From Sorghum bicolor (Eukaryota; Streptophyta; Magnoliopsida; Poales; Poaceae): 64,000 bases of DNA. Below, piece by piece: positions 21,602 to 32,286 of the stretch (the first letter of the stretch is position 1; each line of letters begins with the position of its first letter). Where the stretch lies: contig NC_012876.2 of the NCBI RefSeq assembly GCF_000003195.3, forward strand, positions 45,751,276 through 45,815,275, written 5' to 3'. The translations under genes were made by a program, and so were the position numbers. The notes below the pieces were generated by a model. It saw only the letters and a list, made by a program, of their open reading frames with translations, had not been told where the DNA came from and did no database searches.

Positions 21602-22813
21602 TCTAGCATTTTATCATTAGATGCTAATTCTTAGATAGGTTATCCATTAGCTTTCGTTGATTAGACACTAACTCTCTGAGAGGTGGAAAATTATTATTAT
21701 TGTTGTAAGAATTGTTACCTTGATAATTACCTGAGTAGTTAGGCCTCTGTTGATTCCAACCTTGATTTTGTTGAGGACGGTTGTAGTAGTTGTTGTTGTT
21801 ATTGTTGATGTAGTTCACATCCTCAAGCATCTCCGGGCAGTGATTGCCTAAGTGTCCAGTATCTCCACATTCCTCACAAGTCATGTGAGAGTCGTAGATG
21901 TGCATAACTTCTTTCTTATCTCCAGCTCTATCTTTGAGCTTCTTCATGAGTAGGTCTAGCTTTGCAGACAGCATGTCTACCTCCTTGAGCTGATGCATAC
22001 CTCCACCTCTCTTGCGTGTCTAGATCCTCTCTTCATTCCAGCCTTGGTTGGACGCCATCTTCTCTACAAGAACTATACTTGTGATATGGTAAGTGATAGG
22101 AATGCTCCTCCAGCTGCAACATCCATGGTCTCTCGGGCACTATTGCTGAGCCCATGATAAAATGTCTGCATCAGTAGCTAACTCTCCATTCCATGATGGG
22201 GACATTCTAGGATGTAGTCTTGGAAGCGCTCCCATGCTTCTAGAACAGATTCATCATTTTGTTGCTGAAAACTTGTAATCTTCCCACGGAGAGCATTGGT
22301 CTTGCCCATGGGAAAGAACTTAGCCAGGAAGTTTGTTGAGCAGAGTGCCCACGTAGTATTCTTCTCCTTTGTAGCGTAGAACCACTGCTTCGCTCTTCCT
22401 AACAGTGAGAATGGGAAGAGACGAAGTCGTATAGCATCTCTGGAAACTCCTAATATGGTGAACGTGTTGCAACTCTCCAGGAAGTGTTGGAGATGAGCAC
22501 TAGCATCTTCGTGTGCCTTCCCACAGAACTAGTTGGATTGCACCATGTTGATAAGTCCAGGCTTGATCTCAAAGTTGCCATCGATCTTTGCAGCAGGTCC
22601 AGTGCGGATGTTGTCCATAGTGGGAGCTGAGAACTCACGGATCGATTTGTTCGCCATGGCTTCGAACTCTGAAGACATGTTCCGGTGATCTTCTTGATTG
22701 GATGAAGCTTCTTGCTGTAGTGTTGATGATCTCTTCTTGAGCTTGGCTCTTGTTTTTCTGAATAACGCTTCGGGATTGTCAACAAAATTTCTTGGAAGAT
22801 GTCTTCTATTCAT
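21602..22813 (-). pseudogene. gag: Athila-2 gag remnant
   Basis: It starts at the ATG at 22813 (MNRRHLPRNFVDNPEALF). The gag capsid region (REFSAP...NIRTGP, then the LGRAKQWF-like part at about 22370-22400) can be followed through several stops and frame changes to a zinc knuckle CEECGDTGHLGNHCPE (CX2CX4HX4C, about 21828-21880) that binds RNA. An Asn/Gln-rich stretch follows. Gag forms the particle. The end is removed by the Tekay-2 insertion. The same family is seen at 61291-61771. Confidence 0.8.
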
Positions 22814-22946
22814 ACATTCCCCTGCATAAGATAAAAATAGAAAATATCGGGGTCAAACTGTATGAGAGAATTGATAAGCTCAATCATATTAGTGATGCGA
22901 ATGATAACTCAAAATCCTTTATTCATTCCTGATTAGTAATCAACCT

Positions 22947-22964
22947 TCCCCGGCAACGGCGCCA
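22947..22964 (-). other. Primer binding site of Athila-2 (tRNA-Asp type)
   Basis: On the minus strand TGGCGCCGTTGCCGGGGA, complementary to the 3' end of plant tRNA-Asp, 8 bp from the LTR. Confidence 0.85.
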
Positions 22965-22972
22965 AAAATGCT

Positions 22973-24633
22973 TGTTGGGTATTCTTAACATCATTACCAA
23001 AAGTAGACAATTTTCTATTTCTAGTAACGGTGCCAAAAATGCCAAACCTATCCCTCATACCACTTAAGCCAAGTTGTCATCTCCAGCATGACATGAGAGA
23101 CGCGGTATTGAAATATGAAATTGCTCTTCTAAATAAATAATGATTGGGATCTGCAAGCGCACAGATTAATATCGATGTAGCATTTTAACCGGGAAGTATT
23201 CCAGGTATCGTTATTTATATTTTTACCACTGGGAAGGGACTAACAATCATCAATATTGATTACAAAATAGAATATGAGATTGAGTATCTATCATTGCATA
23301 TATAATTGAGAACATTTATCTAACTCTTTCATACAGGGATAAGTGTCACATAAAAGATATATGAAGTAATGAATAGTGACAAAGATAATTAATCTGATCA
23401 GCATAACTTAGCCACATATAAATATGATAAGCACCTCAATTAGATAGTCTAGAAAGTCATTAGCATGGAATTAGAACGAACTACAAGAATATTTCCTAAG
23501 TTATTCTCAACTATATAGTCTAGCATTATCATAGTTAGTGCAAGCATACTTAGCAATCATTGCGAGACAAGACTACGCCCATGCATAGTGATATTAGCAA
23601 GGTAAATGAGAAACATAGCAATCGCTCCCCTGTAATAATATTGCTCTGCCAGCCCAATACTCGAGAGGGGGACTATATAAGAATCAATGAAGCTGTCACT
23701 ATCACGAACTACTCCACGATCTGGCATATTGGGTACAATCGCAGATAAATACGGTATAAGCACCACGCCTACACAATATCTATCATTTACCCATGGATCC
23801 GATGGATAAACGCTATACGATCCTAAACATGTATATAGATCCAATCGAACTAAGCCAAGTACATAACTATGATAAACTAAGAACAATATAATCTTGAATA
23901 TAAACAAGTAGAGCAAAGTCATAAGCAATATATTGAAGTAGAACAAAGTCATATTCATAATATTGAAGAACAAAGATGATTAGAAGAACAATTAGAAGCA
24001 CAAATAGAGACTTACTAAGAATCCTCTTGACAGATCCAGAAACCAATCGAAGATTAACTCCTTCTAGTTCTAATCCTATGTAGCTATGCTAATCTATATG
24101 TCTAATTGATGTGGTGGCTCTAATCTTGATCAGAGGCTTCTTCTCCCTCGAGAATATTGAATTAGGGTTGAGAGGCTCTCTCCTCCAGGGGCCAAGGGGT
24201 TTGGTTTTATAGTCCCTTCAAGTGAATATGGGTTGTTGGATCAAACCGACATTGATTGAACTGTTATCCTTGATCCTTTAGGTCGGTGGAGATCTTTCCC
24301 GAAAGAGAGTCCTGATTGGACTCAGAAGGGGGGCGGGCGCCCTGGTTACCTGTGCGGGTGCCCAGGGCTTGGCCCCATTCGGCCTCCGCTTTCTTCCCGT
24401 GGCTTCTGGAGTCTTCTAGATGTAAGATAATTGCACGACACGTTGATATCTCTCTGTAATCCCGACATGTGGGCTTTTCTTCTGTATTTTCTGATAACCC
24501 CCTGCAGAAATAGACAAACACCAAAACTCATGGAATTCTATCAGATAAAACCATAAGTCTAGATGTTGATTTAATTTGGATCCTTTTCTTTGTTTATTTG
24601 ATAATTAAATTTGATACTTAAGGACCGTCAACA
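22973..24633 (-). repeat. Athila-2 5' LTR
   Basis: 1,661 bp. On the plus strand it starts TGTTGGGTATT and ends GACCGTCAACA. The end from about 24250 is clearly related to the Athila-1 LTR (54000 and 61150 regions), including the gggggcgggcgcc block and the ccccctgcagaaatagac block. The rest is more diverged. Confidence 0.85.
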
Positions 24634-25211
24634 GTAGGCTAACCAAATAAGTATGGCATTTGAAAAATGCAAGGGCCTTTTGGCCAAGTTAAAACTTCTA
24701 TATCATAGCTGTTATTTATTTGAAGATTGTCAACTTAATATGAAGGAGACAGGAGCATAGACTTGCATCAGAAAACATAGCTGAACTTGCATAGACTTGG
24801 ATCAAATAAACAGTTTGCAAAACAGCCCAATAACTATAGAATACTACCGATGGCTATTTTTCAAAAGGCCAGATACAATTTTTAAGCAAGAAGTAGAGTA
24901 AACAAGGAGAGGCACAGAGATCAGGCAGTGAACCTTGACATTGAGACTGAGGGCATGGTGGCTTGGGTACCAATCTAGCCTATCTAGAAAGAACAGCTGC
25001 TGCCGCTTTAGTGCTGAAACAAGTCAAATGAAAGTCACATCTTGTTAAATAACAGTTAGCATTTGGTGTCAAATGAAGCTAAGTTCATATTCATCATAGG
25101 AATAGTAGATTCGATGTTACTAGGAAACAAATTCAGTTTTCTACCATGATAGAATGTTCACAAAAATACATGTAAGAATGTTCACGGTTCCAAGAAAATG
25201 GAGATATGTAC

Positions 25212-25244
25212 CTGTAGCTTGCCACAATAAGAGCTTGTCATGAT
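25212..25244 (-). other. Candidate 33-nt exon in CACTA-captured gene fragment
   Basis: Minus strand: acceptor tttaaatgtgcag, 33 nt encoding MTSSYCGKLQ, then donor CAG|GTACAT. It lies between the GC-rich exon (25423-26101) and a further acceptor tgtttcag at 25014. Confidence 0.4.
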
Positions 25245-25422
25245 CTGCACATTTAAATGAAATTCAGAAAGCACAATTTTCTGCCTTTAGGAGACAATAT
25301 GGAGTCAGCACTGACATTGAAATTAAGTGTTTGCATCAAGTATTCAGTCTAGGTCAGATTATGATGTGGAAACGATTTGGTAGTACAAGTCAATAGCTTG
25401 AAACAATAAGCAGGGCGGTCAC

Positions 25423-26101
25423 CTCGTGGTGGTGGGAGGGGGGTAGGGGATCAGATTTTTCTCCACGGGGAAAAGCAAGGCGGGATCGAGAGCGATCGAT
25501 TGATGGGGATAGTCCGCCTCAAATTGGGCACAAGCAGCGAACTGGATCTTGTGATCCGGAGAGGAGTAGCAGCAAGCGCGATTGGAGCGCGATGCAAGAA
25601 CAATCGCGAGATTTTGATTTCTCGCAGCAGCTCAGCAGATGGCCGGAGGAACTGCGGCACCGCTACGGTGGGAGCCGAAACCGACGACACCCCATGCGGG
25701 GGCGGGGACAGGATCTGGGTCGAGATCCACGAACGACAGGCCAGGAGGACCCGGGGGGCGGGCGGGACGACAGCGAGGAACAGCGTGGCAGCCGGAGCAG
25801 GAAACCCGACGCGGGGCCGGGAATGGCGGATCTGGGACAGAGCACGCGCGACCGACCTCCCTCGCGCAAAGGAGGCAGGCGGAGGCGGGCGGCCGTGGCG
25901 GGGGATTGGAGGAGACTTTGCGGAGATCCCTAGCGCCCACGGCGGGGGTGGACGCGGCGGCGGCAGGCGGCAAGAAGAGAGAAGTAGGGCGCTCACCTCG
26001 TCGTCGATCCGGCCACGGGAGAAGAAGCGCGGCCACCCCGTCGTCGATCTGCCCGGGGGAGAAGAAGTCCACCCGCCATCTTGCTCTGTGATATTGAGCA
26101 C
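25423..26101 (-). other. GC-rich gene-like exon block inside CACTA (possible captured gene 5' end)
   Basis: A sharply bounded GC-rich block in AT-rich DNA. The minus strand has an open frame of 216 codons (26101-25451), rich in Pro, Ser and Arg and without a recognised domain. It ends in a good donor, ACGAG|GTGACC (25423/25422). Inside is a duplicated segment, acgggagaagaagcgcggcc and cgggggagaagaagtccacc (near 26014 and 26050). GC-rich first exons followed by AT-rich introns are typical of grass genes, so this may be a gene fragment carried by the transposon (Pack-CACTA). The frame on its own is weak evidence for a protein. Confidence 0.4.
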
Positions 26102-26397
26102 GAGGTGAGAGGTGAGGGTATCGGGGAGAAGTGGATCAGAGAGAGGTATCGGTGTGCATATGGTCGAAGGGGGTGTCCGGCTTGGGGAGGAGAGAGGTGT
26201 TTTTTTTTATTTTTTTAAGAAGATGGATGCTAGGCTGATTTTCTATTTTATTTTTTATATTTTTTAAAGAAACAACCAGAAGAACATGCGTGCATCTATT
26301 TGTTTTTTTACTTGTTGGGAAGCACCACATTCGAAATAATTAGAACCCTATTTAAGTAGGAGCCAGATATCTATTTTAAATATTTCTAAAAATATTT

Positions 26398-26610
26398 TTT
26401 GACACCCAACCTATGTCAATTTTTTTGACATTTATAAATTAGGCCTCATGACATAGTGAATATTGTCATAGTATAGAATTAGAATAGTTCTATGACATTT
26501 ATTATGACATCCAGCTTTTTTATGTCACTAGGTCAAAATGACTATTACAGAATGTCATAATCTGGGTGATATAATGACACCACGCTCTATTGTCATACTA
26601 AATATGTCAA
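26398..26610. repeat. Subterminal repeats of the CACTA element
   Basis: About a dozen TGACAT, TATGTCA or TGTCATA motifs in both orientations (for example near 26413, 26450, 26465, 26492, 26504, 26521, 26553, 26592 and 26604). In known CACTA elements such arrays bind transposase. Confidence 0.75.
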
Positions 26611-26640
26611 AAAATCATGCATTTCTTGTAGTGTAATGAG

Positions 26641-26645
26641 AACGG
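26641..26645 (+). repeat. Target site duplication of Athila-1, left copy (aacgg)
   Basis: aacgg precedes TGTTGGG at 26646; the same bases follow the far LTR at 61291-61295. This links 26646 and 61290 as the two ends of one element although 34.6 kb lie between. Confidence 0.93.
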
Positions 26646-26662
26646 TGTTGGGTATTTTAACG
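26646..26662 (-). repeat. Athila-1 3' LTR, 17-bp terminal piece
   Basis: TGTTGGGTATTTTAACG. It matches the start of the other LTR at 59940 (one A fewer) and is separated from the rest of its LTR (52800 on) by Tat-2. Confidence 0.85.
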
Positions 26663-27667
26663 TGTCGGTGTTTTCCCCACCGGGGGTCACACCAACGAGT
26701 AAATTTGTATGCGTGCTCCCTTTCCCAGATGGTGATGCAAGAAGACACTGAGATTTATCCTGGTTCGGGCAAGAGAAGGCCCTACGTCTAGCGGGGGGGA
26801 GAGAGTTGGTATTATCTTGCACCGAAGTGCTTGTATAGGGGTGAATACAAGCGTGGTATGGAGTGTGTCTTGATCTATTCCTGAGTCCCTCCTTTTATAG
26901 TTCCAAGGAGTGACTCAGGGTACATGTATAGATGTCAGAGTAGGGGTCGATAGCAGCATGGAGCGCTGACCTACTCGAGGCTTCCGTACCGGCATGGCCT
27001 CGAACCGTCCCATCTTGATAGCCTAGTGATGATTACGCGTGCCCCTGCATTCTGCTCTGCGCGCCGTCTTGGATTGGTCTGGCAGATGCACGCTTATATG
27101 GCTCGGCGGCAAATCCGGCGGAGCGGTTACGGTGTGGTCAGTCGACCCCCGACTCGTATCCAGGAAGGAGCCTGGTGAAGTCGAGGGTCGGACGCCGTAC
27201 AAGGTGTCGATATCTGGAGCGCTGACCTTGGGTGTCTCGAGGGGGTTCCGATTAGACGTTCCATCCTTGTTTCCCGCGTCCTGACACGCCCTGGGTCGTC
27301 CGGTGGGAAGGCTGCAAAAAGAACGATGGGACAGAAGCCTGTTCCCTATCGCGCCTCCCGTGACCCGTGTGTTAGGTGGGGAAGCGTCAGGTGCATTAAA
27401 TGCCCTGGCTCTCATGCGCGCGCCAGGCGGCGGACAGTGTCCTTGCGCTCCACGCCTCTCGGTTCGCTCGAGCCCGCTTCCGTATTCGACGACAGTTGTC
27501 GCTCGACCCCTGATCGATTCGCTCGATGCTATTTCCGTCTTCGAGGCTGCGGTCGTCGACGGCCGCGCGTGTGTGCGGACGGAGCGTCGAATCGAGGAGC
27601 TAGTTTTATGTACGGATGGTCTCGTTATACGCATTGGTGAGAGTACCCCTTGTTGATACCCTCGACA
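26663..27667 (-). repeat. Tat-2 3' LTR
   Basis: 1,005 bp, same length as the copy at 51795-52799. The minus-strand TATA-like CTATAAAAGG lies near 26891-26900. Confidence 0.93.
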
Positions 27668-27680
27668 GTAGCCCCCGAGT
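27668..27680 (-). other. Polypurine tract of Tat-2
   Basis: Minus strand ACTCGGGGGCTAC abuts the LTR. A second copy, CTCGGGGGCTAC, lies at 27776-27765, 97 bp upstream. Confidence 0.75.
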
Positions 27681-28455
27681 CTTCATTCGAGCGCTGGCGC
27701 TCGAGTGGAGACTTTCGCTTTTATGGTCGAGCTTCCGCGGGGGCGCGCGAGCGACCCCGTGGGGGTAGCCCCCGAGCCCTCGAGGGAGTATTTAACTCCT
27801 TCGAGGGTTATTTTGCCAAATTTGCAGAAACGCTGTCAACACCCATGGTGGAAGGTTCTGTTCGGCTTTGCCTTGCGTGGAGGTTTCGACGTACTCTCGA
27901 TAGAGCAAGCGTCTTCCACCCCAGATTGAGTTCCTAGTGGGTAGTCCAAGTGAGAACCTGTGCCCCTTTCGAGGGGGTCAGCTGTAGCCCGGAGGCGTCC
28001 TCATAAAGCAGGGTCGGCGTGGTCGGGGATACCGGTCTCATTCGATAGAGTCCAGCGGCTCGATGCCTCCCTTCGGGGGGATTCCTCTCGACTGTCTCGA
28101 CCCTACCTTGGACATCGCCAGCGAGTCCTCGAGGCGGGCCTCGATTTTCGACCGCTCGCTGGGGATCCCTGACTCTTGATGCTCGAGATCGGCTGTCGAA
28201 CCCTTTCGACGGGCCAGCCATCGACCTCTCGAGACTATCGTGGGCGCATACCTTGGCTTACGAAGTAAGGAAGCTGCCGTGCCGGTTCGTCTTTCTGCCC
28301 GTTGGGCGCACCTTTTGAGGTAAGTGACGTTGTGACACTGTATCGGCGGGGAATTCGGAGCGTCCGGCCTGTGAGGAGAGAAAGGACCGTTAGACGGCGC
28401 ATTTATGGGTGGAGTTACCTCATTTATCGGATCTATCCGTTGGTTGGCCGCTATC
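27681..28455. other. Tat-2 non-coding region between PPT and antisense gene
   Basis: No gene seen. CpG-rich with many ctcgag and tcgag blocks. It carries the second PPT copy and leads into the antisense-gene promoter. Confidence 0.6.
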
Positions 28456-28463
28456 TATAAATA
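28456..28463 (+). promoter_or_regulatory. TATA box of the Tat-2 antisense gene
   Basis: TATAAATA, followed about 30 bp later by a C/T-rich leader (tctctcctcttccgtcctctc) and the ATG at 28602. This is a typical plant core promoter and lies in the internal region, about 790 bp from the LTR, so the antisense gene appears to have its own promoter. Confidence 0.7.
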
Positions 28464-29773
28464 CGCCGTGGCGTTGCTCCATTGTTTCTCTCCTCTTCCG
28501 TCCTCTCGCCTTCGTCTTCTCGCTGCCTTTGCTCTCTTGCTTCCTCCACGCGCGCGTGCACCCCCTCGAGCGGTAGCGAATCCACCATCCTTCCAACCAA
28601 GATGCCTGTGAGGCTTGTTGCCGCCGACGACTGGCGTCCATCGTTGATGACGGACCGCCGTCTGCTAGAGCTCGAGAATGAAGGGCTCTTGCGCCGCCGC
28701 ACTTCGCAGTCTTCGCCAGAGTGGATCGCGCCGCTGGCGAGTCACAGGGAGCCCCAGCCACCTGAGGGTTATGTTGTGTCATTCGCCAAGTTCCACCGCC
28801 ATGGCTTGGGTGCTCCCCCGAGTCGCTTTATGCGGGCCCTCTGCTTCCACTATGGAGTGGAGCTCCAGCATTTTTCCCCGAACGCCATCACCGTCGCGGC
28901 GGTCTTCGCCGCGGTGTGTGAGGGCTATCTGGGGATGATGCCCCATTAGGATCTATGGCTCCACCTCTAAAGAGGCGAACTTTTCAACGCCCCCACCGGA
29001 ACCACCGGCGTGAGGAAACCCGTGCGGGCCGGATGCCTCAACCTGGTGTTGAAGACGAAGAAGACGGAAAGGCCGCGCGAGTACATCCCAGTGGGGCTGT
29101 CGTCGAACCATGCTGGGTGGGACTCCCAGTGGTTCTATCTGAGAAACGACGACGGTCTCTTCCCCGCCTACACGGGCCGTCTGATCTCAGAGCACCCGGA
29201 CAACTGGACGTATGGCGTCGTCCAGGAGCACCAGTCGTGGCTCGACCCCCTCCTCGACGCCATGAAGAAGCTGCGCCTGGAGGGCCTGTCCGCCGCCCTC
29301 GTCCTCTCGGCCGTCCATCGTCGGAGGGTCCTTCCCCTGATGTCTCAGCCGTTGAGGATGGACCAAATGGGACCGGGCGTCTCGTCCCGGGATCTCGAAG
29401 CTTGCCGGATGTCCAACGTGGCTCTGGCGGACGATGAAATCGCCGCCCAGGTCAGGGCGGCCATCGCCGGCGACTTCAAGTCGCAGCACGTCAACGGCTT
29501 CCCCATGAGGCCTGATGAAGGCTCGGTCGATCTGGTATGTTTTCTTCCTCGTGGGTAGCCTTGACTCTGGGTTCCTTTTCCACCCCCTTTTTCTAAGTCT
29601 ACTTTTTACGGTGGTAGGGGCGGATCGACGTTCGATCCTCGAGGCCCCCGGTGAGGGAGGACGAAGTCGACTGCGACGCGCGGCGCCGGTCCGCCGAGAA
29701 GTCGAAGTCCGTCAAGGACTCTAAGAAGAAGGGGGAGAAGAAGAAAAACCTCGACCGGCAAGCCATAGAGGCG

Positions 29774-29778
29774 CGCCG
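29774..29778 (+). repeat. Target site duplication of Tekay-1, left copy (cgccg)
   Basis: cgccg before TGTAACACC; repeated at 44309-44313 right after the 3' LTR. Removing the element and one copy restores the reading frame of the Tat-2 antisense gene. Confidence 0.97.
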
Positions 29779-32061
29779 TGTAACACCCTAGGTGTTAAGC
29801 ATGCACTTAGTCTCACCAAAGTCATGCATAAGCATTTCCATCAAGCATAAGCATCATGAGCATGACACTCCTTTCAAATTATGATTTTATGTGCTTCATT
29901 TTATGTGTTTTAAATATGTTAAAAATATGATACTTGCTTCTAAAATTGTGAAAAATTCAAATTAGGTTGATTTATGTGTGAGAAGAATTTAGAATATTTT
30001 TGTGAAATTTTTGGAGCTATGGAATTTGAGAAATGGAATTTATACAAAAATATCCAAAAAGAATTTAATTAAAACCTAGAACTGAGTTTTAACTTGTAAT
30101 TCAAATTCTGTTTGGAATTTGGTCTTGCTTGTTAAAGCAAAGTGGTAGAGTTTTTGTTTTGGAACAATTTTGTTTTTGGGAGCAAGAGGTGAAAATGATT
30201 TTTAATTGGTCCAAATGAATTTAGAAAGAATTTGGAGAAAAGAAATTTTCAAAAAAAAAAGAGAAAGGGGCAGGCGCTGCTGGGCCAACCCCGCTTCCCT
30301 TTCGGCCCAGCAAGCGACCCGGCCTGCCTCCCCTCTCCCTCTCCCTCCCGCGCGCGGACGCGCCTCGCTCCACCCGGCGCCGGCCACGTGGCGGCCGTAC
30401 GCCGGCGTTGGACGCGCCGCGGCCGGCCTCCAACCCCCCTGGTCGGGACGCCGGCGCTGGCTCCCAGACCACTCGCCCGTTCTGTCCCCCCCCCCGCGCC
30501 CTCCTTCTCCTTCCTCCTCCGCTCGAACCGCGCCGCAGCAGCCGCTCCTCCGCACGCCATTGCCGGAGAGAGCTCCGCCGCTCGTCGCCGGCCACACCAG
30601 AGCCTCAAGCTCGACTCCTAGAGCACCAGGGCACTCGCCGTCGCTAGGGTAAGCTCGTGCGAACGTTCTACCGAGGTGAGAGTCCGTCGAGCGCCGTGAA
30701 TCGCTCGCCGGAGTTACCCCGAGCTCGCCGGAGTACTCCGCCGCGGTGGATCTAGCGTTTCCCTGCGTCTTTTCGCTCGCTCTCTGTTGCGCTAGGTCGG
30801 TAGGAAGGTGAGGAAGCTCGGAGAGGCGTTTGCGCACGCTCTACCGCGCCGGAGCAGCCTGGCCACGGCGAGCAGCGCCGCTGTGCCGCCATGCATGCTC
30901 GCCGGAGGTGTTCCGGCCGTCCTCTGGTCGATCCAAGGGTACCGCTGGGTGCGTCTCGCTGCGGGGAGCACGTTGGTGCTCACCCCGTGGCCGGAGACCT
31001 CACCGCCGGCGAGATCCGCTCGTCGAAGGTGAGCTCCCTCTCGGTCTCACTGACTGGTGGGGTCGGGGACCCACTGTCAGTCGCAGGGGTACCGCAGTGG
31101 GTGTAGATCTGGGTGAGTGTAGCGTTTTTCGTTGGTTTTCTTGAAAAAGTGTTTTCCAGAAATTGATTTAAAGTTTGTAAAATCTATATCTTGAGTTCTA
31201 CAGCTCCAAATTGAATGAAATAAATTTTGGTGTGTTCTATATTTCCAGATCTACAGTTTGATGTAATTGCATGTCATGTTGGAGCAACTTTTCTGTGTAA
31301 ATATATTTTATCCATGATTTTGTTAAACTTGGAAAATGCATAGTAAATGGAATATGGCTCAGAAAAATGTGAAACTTGTTTTGCTGGCTCTGCATGTGTG
31401 TTTACTCACTGAGAAAATATTGTTACATATTATTTGGTGTATAAATGAATTTATGGCAATTTAAATGCTTGCATGGCAGTGCTTTATGATTTTTTAATAA
31501 TTAAATGGGTCATGCAATAAATCTGGAAAATTTTGTGGGTATTTCTTATGATGTTAGATAAATTGTAAAAATATGAAATCTGTTGTTTGACACTTATATC
31601 ACAGTAGGGTGATTATACTTGCCTTATCCACTAATCTTGTGATTTTTGTGGCTCAAAATAAGTAACCAAAAATTATGAAAAATTTACAGTAGACTTTATG
31701 ATTAACTAGTAGTCTCCTGTAATTTTTCTGGAATTTATGGATGAACAGAATTGCATGTGATTTTTTTATGGGCTTAGAAATGAATAAAGAAAATTTTGAA
31801 TGGTTGTGTATGTGGGTTGAATGGACTAAGTTGGGTTTGGTGTATCTTTGAAGCATCATGTAGGTTGCTGATGTCATTTGAAAAATAATTATAGAAGAGA
31901 ATGTAATAGATGTTTGATTCAATTGTTTATTCTTGGATGATGTTGACTACCTTGTAGTAAGCATGACCAAGTACATTACCTATGCATCATAACATGACTC
32001 CTTTGGTACTCTCTCATATAAGCATCCACTCGGGCATCCCGCACTCCACTCATGAGCATAT

Positions 32062-32286
32062 ATGCATCATACAGGCTCGCAGGAGAACGAGGTGGGAACC
32101 GAGGAACCCGAGGAGCTTCAGGAGCAGGAACCTCCGGAAGCACAAGAGCCCGGAGAGGAACTGCAAGAGTGTCCGGATCAACGACCCAGCACGTTTGAGA
32201 AAGGCAAGCCCCGGAGCATTCTAAGTCTCCCTATTCTCGCTAACTTATATAAAGTGCTATACTTATTCTACTATATTGCATATTAA
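32062..32286 (+). other. Small acidic ORF in Tekay-1 LTR
   Basis: 74 codons, strongly acidic in the first half (EEPEELQEQEPPEAQEPGEE), ending KGKPRSILSLP and a hydrophobic Tyr-rich tail. The acidic part starts at an AG that could be a 3' splice site. The KGKPRSILSLP block is kept in the diverged LTR at 1224-1490. The TATA box of the LTR overlaps the last codons, so a transcript starting there would not contain the ORF; read-in or an upstream start would be needed. A second copy lies at 42663-42887. Confidence 0.35.
32246..32253 (+). promoter_or_regulatory. TATA box of Tekay-1 LTR
   Basis: TATATAAA, about 1.45 kb before the LTR end; repeated in the 3' LTR at 42847-42854. Candidate core promoter. 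A second promoter near the GC-rich block cannot be excluded. Confidence 0.5.

Larger units (their letters stand above)
21602..24633 (-). mobile_element. Athila-2: 5' end of an Athila-type element, cut by Tekay-2
   Basis: On the minus strand: 5' LTR (24633-22973), PBS, leader, then the gag start, which is cut off at 21602 by the Tekay-2 insertion. The rest must lie left of the window. It lies inside the CACTA element. Confidence 0.85.
24634..26633. mobile_element. CACTA (En/Spm-type) transposon, right end
   Basis: The right terminus on the minus strand is CACTACAAGAAATGC (26633 leftwards). The last 240 bp (26398-26610) are dense in short TATGTCA/TGACATA repeats in both directions, the usual subterminal transposase-binding repeats of CACTA elements. 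The 3 bp outside the end are taa. The left end is not in the window: Athila-2 is inserted in it. No transposase frame is seen here; instead a gene-like GC-rich block with candidate splice sites is present. Confidence 0.75.

Noticed and set aside
24264..24524. Frame VYFCRGLS...HLEDSRSHG shared by the Athila-1 and Athila-2 LTRs
   Set aside because: Conservation extends over the DNA of the LTR end on both sides of the frame and includes indels that break it, so it looks like LTR homology rather than a protein.
30202..30837. Long open frames on both strands in the GC-rich LTR block (also 40803-41439)
   Set aside because: GC-rich DNA has few stops. Four overlapping frames, Arg/Pro/Ala-rich with no domain, and nonsense in the second LTR copy point to chance frames.
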